From Neoconidiobolus thromboides FSU 785 (lineage: Eukaryota > Entomophthoromycota > Entomophthoromycetes > Entomophthorales > Neoconidiobolaceae), in NCBI GenBank assembly GCA_025603075.1, contig MU626310.1, positions 53,038-117,037 on the forward strand: 64,000 nt of DNA. The letters run 5' to 3'. Made by a program: the position numbers and the translations under genes. Positions 33,271 to 46,804 of this stretch are shown here, one piece after another. The notes beneath the pieces were generated by a model. It ran no database searches. It worked only from the letters and a program-made list of their open reading frames with translations, and had not been told where the DNA came from. Each line of letters starts with the position of its first letter. Within the stretch, counting starts at the first letter, position 1.

Positions 33271-35602
33271 ATGTCAAGTCAGGAAATGCTAAGCAGTGAT
33301 TTACCTACCCAAGTGAAACCTATGGCCCCTACTGGGCCAACCTCTATTTTTCAATTATGTAATAACATTATTCAACGTCTTAAATGTATCCCAGATATTG
33401 AAGAATATCTTAACATTGCAAAAGAACAATTAGAACAAGATGACGCTTATAACCCCATTATGGGAATTGATCCAGTTAATTTACTTTGGAAAACGTTTCG
33501 TCAAGGCAGTCCGTTAACTAAAATGTATAATTTCTTATGCCCGGATAACCCACAGAGTATTTATCCACCCAGTGCAGAAGTGACAACAAATGCATCAAAA
33601 GCATTGGTTTACAGATTTTTGTTGAATTGTAAAGAAACACTTGATCTTAAAGAAGATGATTGTTTTACTATAACGGATCTTTTTAAAGACGATACTAACG
33701 CCTTTATCAAAGTAAGCTATCAATTATAGTGGTTTTAAATATTTTAATGGTTTTTTTTAGGTACTTAAAACAGCGTCTTTACTTTTGGATCGCATTGAAG
33801 AGAACAAATTGATTGATACATCGCATTTAAATTTAAATGGAAATAAAGTAGACGCTTCGGATAATCGTGGTAAAGTAATTAGAGAAATGTTAGAAACGGA
33901 ACGCAAATATATTCAAGATTTGGAAAAGCTACAAGTAAGACTTCAATATAGTTTGATGGGCTCAAAGTTTAATTTTGTTAGGAATATATGGTTGAGTGCC
34001 AAAATTCAAAAGTGATATCACCAGAAACAATAAGATATTTATTTGCTAATTTGCATAGCCTTTTGGATTTTCAACGCAGATTTTTAATTGGTGTTGAGTG
34101 TAATGCTATCTTAGCTCCCGCCGAACAACGTGTTGGTGGTTTGTTTCAAACAATGGTAAATTACCTTTATAACTATTTCATGATTTATTAAATAGCTTTA
34201 GGAAGAAGCTTTTTCAGTTTATGAACCCTTTTGTGCCAACTATGGTCATGCCTCAGACCTTGCTGTTAGAGAAGCACCTAATTTAATGGTAACAAAATTA
34301 CATATTTAAAGTATTTTTTGATTAAATATTTAGCCATTGGCCCATATCGTCGAACCCACTTATGAGCTACCTTCTTTACTTATTAAACCTATCCAAAGAA
34401 TTTGTAAATATCCATTATTGCTAAGAGAACTTATTAGATATACTTCTGAAGAAGAATATCCATATTTTCAAGAATTGAAGCTTGGTATGGAAGCAATTGA
34501 AAGAGTAGCAGCAAAAGTAAATGAGATGAGGAGAAAAGAAGAGAATGCTAATTTGACTGTTGATCTTAAACATCGAGTAGTAAACTGGGACCAGCTATCC
34601 ATTGAGGATTTTGGAGAACTTTTACAAAATGATAAATTTATGGTGGTTGGTAAAGATCAAAAAGAGAGAGAGATGTATATATTTATGTTTGAAGAGATAA
34701 TTTTATGTTGCAAGGAATTAAGTTCAACATCTAAAAAAGCAAAGCAGTTGAGTAAGAAGGTAACTGGACCACCACTTGAATTGAGAGGTGAGATTCCAAT
34801 GGAAAGCTTAGCAAAGGTAGCAGAAAGAACAATTGAAGGTGAGATTTTTCTTAGATTATATTGGCGTTCAGAAGGTATGCAAATTTTAATACTTAAATGC
34901 CGTAATGAGGAACAGGTGAGATTATGGAAACCTTTGCTAGATCAACTCATTGCCAAAAACAAAGCGAGTAGTCCAAATAAAAATGATAGCAAAGGTCACC
35001 TTAATTCAATATCAGCAGATGACAATCAAGTGAACAAATTACAGCATGCCCCATTGCCAGCAATCCCGAAATCAATGAGGGATGAGCTTTCTCCTAACAA
35101 CTCATTTCGTAACAGAAGTGCTAGTAGCCCAAATATCCATGCTGTACGTAGCCCTAATGGTAATTGGGAGCCTACACAAACAAACGGACACTCACCTAGA
35201 ACTAGCAATGGTAATGGTGCAAGCCATAACGTTAGTATGAATGGCTACATCCCCCATGGCAACAATGTTAGGCCGATGTCTTCTCTTAATAGAACAGCGA
35301 GCCAAACGAAAGTTAAGATCAATTACTTAGATGATGTATTTATCATTATGGTACCTAGTTCGATTGATTTTGAGGAGCTTTCCGATAAAGTAGAAAGAAA
35401 ATTAAGGCTCTGTGGAGGCAGAAGAGGTAATAAGATGGAAGATCTTTCATCTGGATTTAGAATGCGTTACCGCGATGAAGATAATGATTTTATTACAATC
35501 AATTCGGATGATGATGTACAGATGGCATTTGAATCGGTTAAAGGGATTACACCAGGAGGAAGTGTGATTTCAATGTCAGCGATAAATTTATATGTTGATT
35601 AA
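33271..35602 (+). CDS. CDC24: Cdc42 guanine nucleotide exchange factor (Cdc24/Scd1)
   Basis: Five exons, about 710 residues; introns at 33712-33760, near 33937-33982, near 34157-34201 and near 34289-34333. The domain order is the Cdc24 layout. A CDC24 calponin-like region comes first (NIIQRLKCIPDIEEYL, NPIMGIDPVNLLWKTFRQGS). The Dbl-homology domain runs from MLETERKYIQDLEKLQ through LLIKPIQRICKYPLLLREL. A PH domain (NDKFMVVGKDQKEREMYIFM), a Ser/Asn-rich linker and a C-terminal PB1 domain (DEDNDFITINSDDDVQMAFE) follow. It activates Cdc42 at sites of polarised growth, and PB1 binds the Bem1 scaffold in yeasts. All catalytic-region signatures are present and the frame is intact. Confidence 0.95.
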
Positions 35603-36640
35603 TTTGAGGTTACTAACTAATCTCAAAACATTTATTTTAAACAATTATATTAATACGTTCACCTAATGCTATCTGATAAGTAAGATTCACAAAAAATGTT
35701 TTATTCCTTATTCCTTATTCTGAAAATTTTCTAACTTCAATTATTTTAATATGCTCCACAATTTCTTTAATATATAAAAAAGATTAAAAACTATTATTCA
35801 TGATAAATTAACAACTTTAAAAGAATAAAATAACACGTTTAATTTTAATTATGAGCTTAGATAGATAGTAGTTTACCATTTGATGTTATTTAGATTGTAT
35901 ATTATTTGTTGTTTTGACAACCACATGTTATTTAGTTTAGTTTGATGGTATTTTTGTTTATTAAAAGTATCAGAAGTTACATGCTATTCTTTATATAGTA
36001 AATTCATTTAAAGGTGTGAATATAAGCTTTTTGGTTTAAGATAATGGTAATTTAGTTATATGAAGATTGATTTTTTAAAGTAGAAACTTAATAGTACCTT
36101 CATCAAATTAGATGTAGTTCTAACAGTAACGATAAGTACTTAAAGTATACATAATATTAACTTTTAAAAGTGATTAATAATTGGTTTCATATATAAATTA
36201 AAAAATAGTAGCTATAAACTCATACAATACAAAACAAAAATTTTGATCTAGTATCCAGATCAACCTAGCTTTTAGATCTGGGGTTTAAAGTATAGGTTGA
36301 CCCGAAATCAAAGTATAGGTTGACCCGAAATCAAAGTATATATACGATGGTATAGAAAATTTTGAAATTAAAAGTAAAGTAAAAATTGCAACATAATTTA
36401 TTAATGAATAATACTATAATTTTAGAACAGTAATTAGATATTTGAAAATACGTTCAAATTCAGTTAAACTTTTGTTTACAAAGCGTAAAGATGATTTGAT
36501 CAATAATATAACAGGTACCATGTAATTACATACTTAAGGTTAAGATCACTTAACAAAATTAATAGCTTACTTAGCTTAAGGGACCATTTAAATCATCTAT
36601 GTGCCATAAATAAGAATTAATACAAGCTATACGCTTTAAC
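35603..36640. other. Intergenic stretch between convergent genes
   Basis: About 1 kb, longer than usual for convergent genes here. It holds a 23-bp tandem duplication at 36287-36332; otherwise featureless AT-rich DNA. Confidence 0.4.
36287..36332. repeat. 23-bp perfect tandem duplication
   Basis: Two adjacent identical units beginning AAAGTATAGGTTGACCCGAA, followed by a partial third unit AAAGTATA. More GC-rich than the surrounding DNA. Confidence 0.9.
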
Positions 36641-38041
36641 TTAATGAATGTGTCCATGTTGACTAGCTTCTTTAGCAACCTTGGCAAACAATTTAACTTG
36701 GTCTGCAACATCTTTGAGTAATCTTACCATCTCAAAGTTACCCCCAGTAAATGTGATAGAGTGGTGTTCCAACTCATTATCATAGCAGAACTTCTTGATG
36801 TGAACTAAAAGCTTACGGAAATGAGGTCTTGGTACACGTGGGAAAAGATGATGGAGTGCTTGGAAATGTAAACCACCATGAAACCAATCCATATATTCAG
36901 GGCATTCAATATCGATTGAGGTACGAAGTTGACGATAGATAAAGAAATCATCATCACCTACGGATTCAATTGGCATGAAAGAATGACTTAGAAGAAGTTG
37001 AAGGTGCAAAATAGCTTGTGGACAATGGGTAATTAAAACAAAGACAATACGTGTAGTCCAATCTGGGAAAGTTGAGAGTAAAGCAGGATACCAAATAAAA
37101 AAGGAGCCAGTTAAAGCAAGTTCAAGTCTAGGCATTGGTGAAGGACGAGTAAGTAGATGATTGATACCTTGGAAATACAAATTAAATCTTGCGAACATGA
37201 GAATAATATAGAAAGTATAATGTTGGATAGAGATCATAAATTTAGCAGCTTCATCAAAGGTCATTTCTCTTCCATAGTAATAAGAGTAAAGTGAATTAAA
37301 ATATTTGGTTGAATAAGCAAAAAAAGGCATATGCTGAAGATCTGGATCATGTTCTGGATCATTAGTGATAATGTGGTGAATATTGTGGTTGTGTTTCCAC
37401 CATCCTACACTGGTTCCACTACAAAAGTTACTGAAAAGAACAGCAACAACATAATCAAATTTGGCATCAAAAGTAGCATAACGATGAGCAAGATCATGGA
37501 CCAAGAAAGCACCTTGCTGCCACATTAAAGTTAATAATAAACCTGAAACAACAAAATTGAGGATATGGCGGGGACCATATAAAGCAAGAGCGATAGAAGT
37601 TGTAAAAAGTAAAATACACTTTAAACTTTCCAATATATAAAAACGATGATTTGGTTCATAGATACCATCAGCAATCAAAGTTTCTTCAAGTTCACGATAA
37701 GCTTTAGATAACTCCTTTTTACGCTTAACTTCCTTTTCCTTAATAGGGTCAATAAGCTCTAAAGGGTTTTCTCTAAAGTCACCGATATAATAATGTGGAA
37801 GTTTAGTTTCTAAGATAGATTTATGATGCATAGCAATCATAACTTCAGTCACATCAGTTCCAGCAGAAGTCTTAATAAGATGATCTCCCCCTGGATGAAA
37901 TTTCATAAATTTTGTAACATCATATACCTTTTCATCAAATATTAAAGTAACCACTCCTTTTTTTGTTAAACGTCTAACAGCTTCCTTATCAAAGGTTGGG
38001 GTGGTTGTAGTTATCTCTGGAATTACTTGTGGTGGTGCCAT
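36641..38041 (-). CDS. Cytochrome b5-fused front-end desaturase
   Basis: Intronless, 466 residues. Residues 15-100 form a cytochrome b5 domain with haem motif FHPGGDHLIK. The membrane desaturase domain follows, with three histidine boxes: HDLAHR, HNHNIHH and the front-end type QALHH, in which the first His is replaced by Gln. Four or so hydrophobic spans lie between them (YILESLKCILLFTTSIALAL; RIVFVLITHCPQAILHLQLL). The cytochrome b5 fusion plus QxxHH places it with delta-8 sphingolipid long-chain-base and delta-5/6 fatty-acid desaturases of the ER. Substrate and regiochemistry cannot be decided from sequence. The length is normal and all iron-ligand histidines are present. It converges with Cdc24. 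Confidence 0.95.
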   Translation of the reverse strand: MAPPQVIPEITTTTPTFDKEAVRRLTKKGVVTLIFDEKVYDVTKFMKFHPGGDHLIKTSAGTDVTEVMIAMHHKSILETKLPHYYIGDFRENPLELIDPIKEKEVKRKKELSKAYRELEETLIADGIYEPNHRFYILESLKCILLFTTSIALALYGPRHILNFVVSGLLLTLMWQQGAFLVHDLAHRYATFDAKFDYVVAVLFSNFCSGTSVGWWKHNHNIHHIITNDPEHDPDLQHMPFFAYSTKYFNSLYSYYYGREMTFDEAAKFMISIQHYTFYIILMFARFNLYFQGINHLLTRPSPMPRLELALTGSFFIWYPALLSTFPDWTTRIVFVLITHCPQAILHLQLLLSHSFMPIESVGDDDFFIYRQLRTSIDIECPEYMDWFHGGLHFQALHHLFPRVPRPHFRKLLVHIKKFCYDNELEHHSITFTGGNFEMVRLLKDVADQVKLFAKVAKEASQHGHIH

Positions 38042-40490
38042 AATTTATATTTAAATAAGTATTAAATTCAAAAAAGACAAATTAAGTTAGTAAAATAGAC
38101 AAGTAGAGAAGGATATTAAAAACAACTAAATAATAAATTGTTTAGTTGAAGTAAAATAAAATTCGAAAAGTAATATTAAGTCTTTTATATAGTTTTTCTA
38201 CTAAATTTTTTAACTTATTTTAAAATTTTGTTTTTTCACTATAAATGGCTATCCACATTTAAGTTGAGTGTTTCCTATTAGGAATAAATTAAGTGTGAGT
38301 CTAGAAACAATTAATCCACTAAATGTGTAAAGGTTGTACAGTTTGATTGGTTTGGCGTTCCAGATATAGATTTTTATGCAATTAAAAGAGGGAGAAAAAA
38401 AAATAAGCCGGAGATATGTTTCAATTGATTGGCCTTCCTTTCAAATTCCATTTTTAACCTTGATCTTTCGATTTTACTTTTTAAAGTTCCTGGCATGAAA
38501 TTTATTCTTAGCACCTAAATATAAATTGTATTATTAAAAAATTTATTAACTTTATGTAGAATTAATAAATGTTATAACTTAACATAAAAAATATATTAAA
38601 TGTAATTAATGACATCCACTTAAAATTAACATAGATTTTATAAGTGCAATTTTTGAAACATATCAATGCCAGAAGTGACGATATTATAAATGTATCTACA
38701 CACATTTCTTATATACTTGGCATGTTTAAAGCTGGTTTCATTTTTAAAATTATCATTGTCATTAACCCGTGATTTTGGTAAAATCGAAAACTTTAGTAGC
38801 ATATTATAAAAACGTTTTGTAACTGTAGCTCGAATGATAATTTAGCCAAGTATTGTTCATCTTTATTATTGACAAAGAATTAAATATAGGAAATGACCTA
38901 GTAAATTTATACAGAATTTGAAACATTTTAACTTAGTTTATCTCCACCGCTTTGTTTTCAAATGTAAATCATTGTTTCTTACTCCAGCTTCTGCCTAGCT
39001 TTAATAGCTTGAATAAATAACTTGAATTACAATAAAATTCTCAAAGAGTATTCGTTTTAAGCATATTCGTCTCTGTATGATATAAAATTCAAGGATACTA
39101 TCAAAAGTATAGCAGCTTCTTATATTTATTAAAATAATGATAAAATCTAATATATGGTTTGTCATTTTAATTTTTTATTCTATATGATCTGATTAATTTC
39201 GTAATAAAAGCCAAACTGTTCTAAAGAATAAATGGTTACCTCCAGTTCTTAGAAAGCAATTCCATTTTTTCTCCTCACTTTTTAATAAAAGGTTCTTAGA
39301 ATTACAACCTTTATTATTGGTTCTATTGAAATTATACTGGCTTCAAGTAGACTCAGTTTTGAATTTAATTTGACAAGCTTTTTGTTGTAATAATGGAATT
39401 AATTAATGCTTGAAACTATAAATAGTTCTGTAAAGTTGAATATTCATGACAACAACATCCTAGGTCATAATTATAACCCGTGTAGTTCTCATATTAATTT
39501 CCCGACAATCTATTGGCCTAAACCAATGTATATTTTTAGTAGGATTAAACATTCGCACTTTAAAGGAGAATTCATACTTTTATTAATAAAAATAAAAGAT
39601 AGTATAACGTAAAAGTTAATTTAGGAAGGTTGTTAATGTATTATACTTGTTTGTTCACTTTCCGTTTATTGAATTAAAATAAGTGGATAAAAAATACCCA
39701 ACTTATCTACTTTAAGCCCAAAAATAAAGGTTCTAAAAAATTCTATTAATTTTAAAATTGGCCGATTAGAAAAAGTGATTGCTTAGATAATTTAAGGAGT
39801 TGTAAAGAACAAAGTACTTAATTATTCCCTGAAAAGATTCAAATTTATGAAAGAGCATAAATTTTTATTATAATTTATATGAAATGTGGATTTTTCGGTT
39901 CGAAAAAATGCATATTTAGAACTTTAGAACTCTAAAAAGACGTTTAATAACTGTATTATTATAAAAATCATTAAGAGGTGCTAAATAGTTGCGATGTATT
40001 TGAGAAGATTAAGTTATACGATTTAAAAGTATGTTTTTATTTTTATCAACTGATTCATCCCTTGATATTTAATTTATATTTGAACTATTCAATTTTGCCT
40101 ATCCTGAAAGAGTTTTTTATTGAAATTTTTCAAAGCGGAACAAATTTGACTTAAATTAAAAATAAGTTATGTATACACTCTCATCTTGATAAAATGCCTT
40201 CAAAGATATTATTAAAAAAATATTAATTTTTAATGAATTTTCACCTTAAAAGGCTGTTTATTAAACTGACTTTGAATTTGCACACATAAAACATTCACTT
40301 TATAATTAAATCAATAGCATCCCCTTTATTAAAACATTTATTAAAAACAACCTATTCATAAAAAAATGTCTTTTTAAACAGGTTATTATATTAAAATATT
40401 GTTTTAAAATATTTGATTTCAAAACTTTAATAACAGATTATATTAGACTGTAGTTCTTGATTCTTAAGTGATTTTAAATCCCTTAGTAGT
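38042..40490. other. Gene-poor stretch of about 2.4 kb
   Basis: Upstream of the desaturase. An ATG-started 68-codon frame at 39406 lacks similarity and context and is not called. No repeat element was recognised here. Confidence 0.4.
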
Positions 40491-40493
40491 TTT

Positions 40494-40592
40494 ATGTGGA
40501 CGTTTTTTTGGTTTCGTTACTTTTTCCATTTCTTAAGCGCTGTTTGAGTGGAAAAACTACCACTAAAATTCAAAAAAATACATTCCCATATG
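40494..40592 (+). mobile_element. Foldback MITE copy 15
   Basis: Starts ATGTGGACGTTTTTTTGGTT, has a TTTTTCCATT arm, central CTTAAGCGCTGTTTGAGTGG and ends AATACATTCCCATAT. Confidence 0.72.
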
Positions 40593-41231
40593 CTATTAAG
40601 ATTTGTAGTAAAAAATGTCGAGTATAAAGATTGAAAATGTTTATAAATAGAATACCGTTATGATGGATGAAAGTATCTTTATTAATATAACTAACACTAT
40701 TTAATAAATTAACTTTGTTTTTATTCTTGAAAAACAATTAAGAATACTTTTTACATTAGATTAAAAGTATTCTTATTTCAATTTTTATCTATTTTAATAA
40801 CAATACAAAAATATAATTTGGATAAACTTAAACCCTAGGCTCAATGTTTTCCCAATTTTTGTATATCACTAAAGTATAATTACGAATAAGCAATATGAAA
40901 ATGAAAGGGTTGTTTTCAGTGTTTAAAAGATCAATAAAACAACTAAAAATTATTCTAGAAAACTGATTCAGATTTAATAAAATATAAATTTATTTTTTTC
41001 TTTATATCCTGTTGACTACTTGTCTTTTGATAATTTCTAGAAATATATACGTTGAAGCTTAGTTTATTGATTTAAAAAAAAAGTGATTTCAATTAATTGT
41101 CAATATTGTTCTAGATTTCAAAAACTATAAAGTAAAGCTTATAATTTTAATCCTTAAATTTATGAAAAGCAATAGTAAGTATAGTATAATTAAACATTTA
41201 ACGTATGTTTTTCAAATTTAGAATTTAAACA
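40593..41231. other. AT-rich stretch between MITE copies
   Basis: No supported gene. Confidence 0.35.
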
Positions 41232-41337
41232 ATATACGGGGGTGTTTTTTTTGACTTCACTTTTTCCATTCTTTAAGCACTATCTGAGTGGAAAAATTGT
41301 TAATAAAATTCTTAAACAAAAAAATACATCCCCATAT
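41232..41337 (+). mobile_element. Foldback MITE copy 16
   Basis: Starts ACGGGGGTGTTTTTTTTGAC, has a TTTTTCCATT arm, central TTTAAGCACTATCTGAGTGG, then TTGTTAATAAAATTCTTAAA and ends AATACATCCCCATAT. One of the best-preserved copies. Confidence 0.78.
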
Positions 41338-41671
41338 AATAACAACTTTTGCTTTCATTGTTAATAAGGTATAAATATTACAAAACAAATATCATTTTTA
41401 AGTAGTGTAATGCTATTGCATTTTATAAATTAAACAGTCATATAATTGAGAATTTTTCTACTTAATATTAATAACAATGTTCAAAAACAGGAAAAATAAG
41501 CAGAATAAAAACGCCTGTTAGCCTTATTAAATAGTACCTTTTATTTGGCTTGATAAGCAAGGTAAAATATAATTTTAAGCATAAATCAATGAAGCGATGT
41601 CTATTTTGAAAGCAAAAAACAAAAGTACATTTAGTGGAAAAGCTTGACTTGAAAAAAATATGCTAAAAATC

Positions 41672-44600
41672 CTATTCTATGTCATCTTCCATAAAAGTAG
41701 ACTCCGATTCATAGTCATCTTCTTCTGTTTCTTCTTCGTTCTCATCATAATCCACCTTTTTCCTACATTTCTTTAAATCTAACTCGAACTCATCAATGAT
41801 TACTTTGCCTTCAGTTTTTTGCCATGTTTGGTGTCTAGCCTATTAAAAATTAATATCTAATTATGACATTATATCAAATAAAACTACCTTAGTAACAATA
41901 TCTGTCAAATGCTTATAGAATGTATTGTCCAAAACTTTATCTTGATATAAGGGAAAATGTTCAACAAGCTTTTTAAATGTCTTTTCAGATTTATACGGTA
42001 TCAGTGTTAGACAATAGCCGAGGTCACACCACTGTCCCTTGTCCTCCAAATGCCTAAGTCTTTGACATAATTTATCAACTACGTTTTCGCATTGTCTATC
42101 TTTATCCTAAAACAAAACATAAATATTCATATAAACTAGACACCTAAAATGAAGCTACTTTAATAAAATCAAACAAAAACCTCATGATGCTTCTAAAATC
42201 TTCTTTTGATAAGTTGCTTCTACCTTCAGGTTTTGTTAAATGAGATAAAATGTCTGGAAGATTGTTATAAATTGCATTGTCCTTTGTCGCTAACTCAGTA
42301 AAAAATAACTTTGATAAATTTGATATTCTAATATCCTTATCCACGATACATTTCGCCATTTCTCCAATCTGTCCTTTTACTTTAACCATTCCATTAAGTA
42401 TAAGGTGCGTTAATACCATTAATGAATTTTTTTTGACTGATGGTTCATTGTCCTTTAATCTTTTATACATATACTCCATATTTTCTCCCATCAATGAATT
42501 GAAGCATGTAGCTATGTCTCCTAATGCAATCATTATATTACTACGGACAATAGGGTCACTACTATTCTCAAGAATAGCTAAAAGAAGTGTAAGGTGGTTA
42601 TCACAAAACTCGGAGCTGATACACATGAGTTTTGCTAAAGATAAAGTCGAAACAATTTGTAGCATTTTATCCTAAAAATAATTAGAGTATATCGAAATAA
42701 AGAGGAACTACTTACGTCATAAACCTTATTATTTGAGCATATATTTACTATCATATCACCATATAATCTAAGTAAGCTTAAAGAATCAAATAGTAGCCCC
42801 CTTTCCCTTACCCTATGAAAAAACTCTGTAAGCTCATCTTCAACCGTAGAAGCTACGTTTTCTAAATCCATCTCACTTTGATCAGCTAATTATGGTTTAA
42901 TCAAAGCAAATAAAAATATATCTGAAATTTACCCTTTTGGTTACTTTTTATATGCTTTTGTTCAATTTCTACTTCTTCTAAAAATACTATCTGCTTGATA
43001 GCAATGTGCCCTACTAAAAATATTAACTGAGATAAAGGCCATGGATCCGATTTATTTTCTTTATCTTCCATAGCTATTGATCGCTTTATTTCAAGTGTTT
43101 TATTTTTGACAATTGATTGACATAATTTATCTGGACGTTGAGCCAAATCGTACATTGTATTTATAACCTGTTCTGCCATATCAAACCTAATAAATACATA
43201 TATTAACATTAGAAAATAAGCAATATTTTAATATACCAATGATAATCCTCCGTCTTTATTTCTAATAAATCTTTAAGTTTCTCAAAAATAGATTCTGTGA
43301 TAGCCAGCCTTTTATTTACTGCAACAACGCCTAAGCATATTGATTTAAATTTTACACTTTATTCTTAATTATTATCATTTACCTTTAACTTTCTTCCCTT
43401 TTGCTCCACCAATGCATTGTAACGCTATGCAGCTGTATTTAGCAACTATGAAATCATCCTAAGATTGTTAAATGAGAAATTAATATGGTAAATAATAGCT
43501 ACTTTTCCAATATCACCAAGTCCTATTTTTATTAATAAATCGACTCTCTCTTTGATAACTTCATGATTAGCTTTCCCAATCATGCTTAACAAAATGATAG
43601 CTCCTCTCCTTAATGTTATTGGTTGATCGGTTTTGCTATATGCTATGTAAATCATTTAATAATAAAGTTTAAACCCTATGAAAAAACATTACAATAAATC
43701 AACCAAAGCTTTTCAATCAAATCTGAAGAAAAGCGCCCGTCGATTGTTAAAAGACGAACCAATTCCTCTAAAGAAACCAAATCAGCCATCTTTGCACTTT
43801 GAGTTAAGCTAAGTAATATAAAGCAGGTTATAAAATAATAGCATATCAAATAATAAAAATTACTCTATCAAATTCTTAGCTATTAAATTGATCCTTTCTC
43901 TTTCATTAGATGCTGTAGGTACAGTAAAATAAAGGTTATAAAAATTCTCTTTAACTTTTGCTATTGTCCCCTTATTTTCATCCGAATTTTCTTTAGTCCA
44001 AACTAAATGAATCATATTTCTAATTCCTTCCTAAATAAAACCTTAGGAATTGTATATATTAATAAGCAATAAGACTTACTTCTGCTTCTTTAAGCTTATA
44101 ATGATATGCTTCAACAAAAAAATCCATTGCATCAATGGCTTCTAATTTATGAGTGGAAGCTAAAAGTTGTGATAGTGAGCTAAAACTACCCATCAGTTGT
44201 TTCACAAAAAATACGGCATCTTCATAGTAGCGCTGTTTCATTTTTAGTTGTAAGAATTTATTGGTCATTTCTGGGTTACCATTATCTAGCATTTCCATCT
44301 CAGTTGAGTCATTCCCTTCAAATTTTTCTTCTTCAGTAGAGTCTTCGTTTCTTATTTTAAATTGTATTTGATTACTCATATTATGATCATTCTTATAAAA
44401 TCATAAAATCATAAAATTATTATTTATAAACTGTAAACTATGATTACCTCTTCTTTATGTTCATTATGTGAATTCAAATCTTGAGGTAGCTCTTCTCCTT
44501 TAGCCATAAGTAAACTCATATTTTGAGCAACCTTTTGCAACTCCTAACCATATAGTTATTAGTCATGGTTATTTGTTATTCAATTTTACTAATACTTGTA

Positions 44601-46313
44601 ATTCTTCCATGATTCCATTATATTTCCTTTCTAATAACTCGTATGAGAGCGAACCACCATCAATTAAAAATGGATGTGATTTCATAAATTTAGTAAGGGT
44701 TTTGATAGCATTCTTTCGGACAATAACGCTTTTATCTTCTAATCTTCCAATAGTTAAATGAATAAGGCGTGGTCTTCTTTTAGGAAATTTTGCCTTTAAT
44801 CTAAGAAATGGGACTCTGGTTAGCTAAAATTAAAGATGGGACTAGCTTATTTTACTCTGTTATTCTCCCACAAACTTGTAAAACTTTACTTCGAACAAGA
44901 TAATGGTTGTCTTTGAATCTCTCTTCTAAAATATCAAAATAACGATCAACCATTGATTCATTATTCTCTCCTCTACCCTCTTTTTCAATCTCGTTCACCA
45001 TTTCAATAATTAGAATCCCTACAACTTCAATGATGGCAGATCGTATATGATAGCACTATTTTTTGTTTAATAGTTCACTTTATAAACAAAAGTACTTTAC
45101 CTCACTGTCAAGCTGTTTAATTAAAATGCCAATGTATTTATTTACAGTTTTAGGACAAAGTTCGCAAAATCTGACCAAAAACGAAGAATATGATTTTGGC
45201 CCATATTTATCCTTGATTGTGAATTCTTTTTTTGACATATCGCTATATTATAGAATCCTGTAAGTTCGTTTTACTTTCTTTCAAAAAAATGAATACCTTA
45301 AAACTTCTTCAGCTAATCTAGTATAGTCATATTCATTCACCATCATTTCAAGTAACTCAGCTATAGGATCATGTAAATTTTCAAAATATTGTAAAGTTTG
45401 GGAAACAAAGGTTTGTGTTGTTAAATTATGATTGTAATCTTTTGCACATATCGCTATTATATGATAGGATTTAATGCGTGTTGTCTGATTCTTTAAGTTG
45501 TCAGTTGACTGCAAAATTGAAAACATACTTTTTACAAACCCCCTAAAAATAGTTTGTTTATTAATATAAAAACAAAAACATATATCTTTACCTTGTGATC
45601 GTTTCAACTTGATAATTGGAAGAAAATACTTTTTTTAAAGGTAACGTTGCAATCTTATAGACGATCTCAAACAATCTACCTTGTTTTCTCAACCAATCCC
45701 AAGAGTGAGACTGTTGACGTTGGTTCCTATTTCCTCTAGAATTCTATTTATCAGTACTTTTAGAGTCGTGATTTATTTGTACTCGATTACTTACCATTGC
45801 TTTGGTACTTTTTTCAGTTTCTTGTTTTGATTCAGCATAATTGATTATAATATATAATAAAAACGAATATAGGTTTAACGCTGTCAATTCTTCTTTTTGA
45901 ACTAAAACTCCGTTTTTTAAACTATCTTCAATCGATTTTATTAAGTCCTGTGCTCCTAAAAATATTAATTCAAATTAATTATTCATAACTCGATTTTTAA
46001 ATTTTTTTACCAGACAATATCATATCAAAAGCACGATCCATAATTGCTGGAGATACAATCAATAAATTCCTAAAGTTGATTTAGCGATGTCCTTTAATTT
46101 AATTTAATTTTACTTTATGATACTACGTAATCCATCGAATATCTTAGAGCTGGCTATTTTTAAATAATCTGAACTTAACTTGTCAGTTGCTTTATTTATA
46201 AACTCCAATAACTCTTGCTTAGATGAGTTTTCAATGTCAATCTCTTCCTCAATCACCATGCTCTTCTCATCAAATTTGATTAGCTCATCTCCCAAATTGA
46301 AATCTGTATACAT
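41672..46313 (-). CDS. Condensin complex subunit 1 (CAP-D2 / Cnd1 / Ycs4)
   Basis: Large multi-exon gene (more than 15 exons, about 1,200-1,350 residues) encoding the HEAT-repeat regulatory subunit of condensin, which compacts mitotic chromosomes. It starts MYTDFNLGDELIKFDEKSMV. The C-terminal half shows the conserved HEAT block: LCISSEFCDNHLTLLLAILE, IVRSNIMIALGDIATCFNSL, ENMEYMYKRLKDNEPSVKKN, SLMVLTHLILNGMVKVKGQI and ISNLSKLFFTELATKDNAIY, followed by NNLPDILSHLT. After that come a helical segment and an acidic tail (DYDENEEETEEDDYESES) ending MEDDIE. These blocks are hallmarks of the Cnd1 HEAT domain. The N-terminal exons are weaker but keep the same strand, with clean short introns. Exon edges were not all resolved. 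It is followed upstream by Bfr1 on the same strand, 490 bp away. Confidence 0.9.
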
Positions 46314-46804
46314 CGTTTATTTTTATAAATGAAAGAAAGTAATTTTGTTGCTTTTAATCCTCCCTGAAATATAAACCAATCAAATATAAACTCTTTGTAT
46401 GAACCGAAATAAAGCTGCTTTTCAGTCTTGAAAATAAAATTAACATTATTTGAGATAATGTGAATTTTTATAGTAAATATATTTTAAATTTTATTATTGG
46501 TTTAAGCCGTAAATAGGTACAAGGAAGGTACTATTCTAATTAAAATGAATTATTTATTTCAAGGAGATTTATATATTGATAAAAGTAATAAATGTTTATC
46601 TATGTATGGATCTCAGACTTAAAAATTATTTACATTAAATTTCAATCTTCAAAGCTCTGTTTTATATTTCATAATCAAATAAATGAGGCAATAAGAAATA
46701 AACCACTTATTTATATTAAAAACTTTTATTTAAAAAAATAAAAAGTAAAATGGCTACATTTAATTGAAGAGTTTGATTCACACCTTCTTTATCACAAATT
46801 AAGT
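46314..46804. other. Intergenic stretch between condensin and Bfr1 genes
   Basis: AT-rich. Holds the condensin promoter side and the Bfr1 3' UTR. Confidence 0.4.

Noticed and set aside
39406-39612. 68-codon ATG frame in the 38-41 kb gap
   Set aside because: Isolated, no recognised domain, no supporting exon structure.
39890-39910. Possible tRNA T-arm (GGTTCGAAAAA)
   Set aside because: The flanks are AT-only and do not form an acceptor or anticodon stem. No tRNA gene could be supported anywhere in the window by eye.
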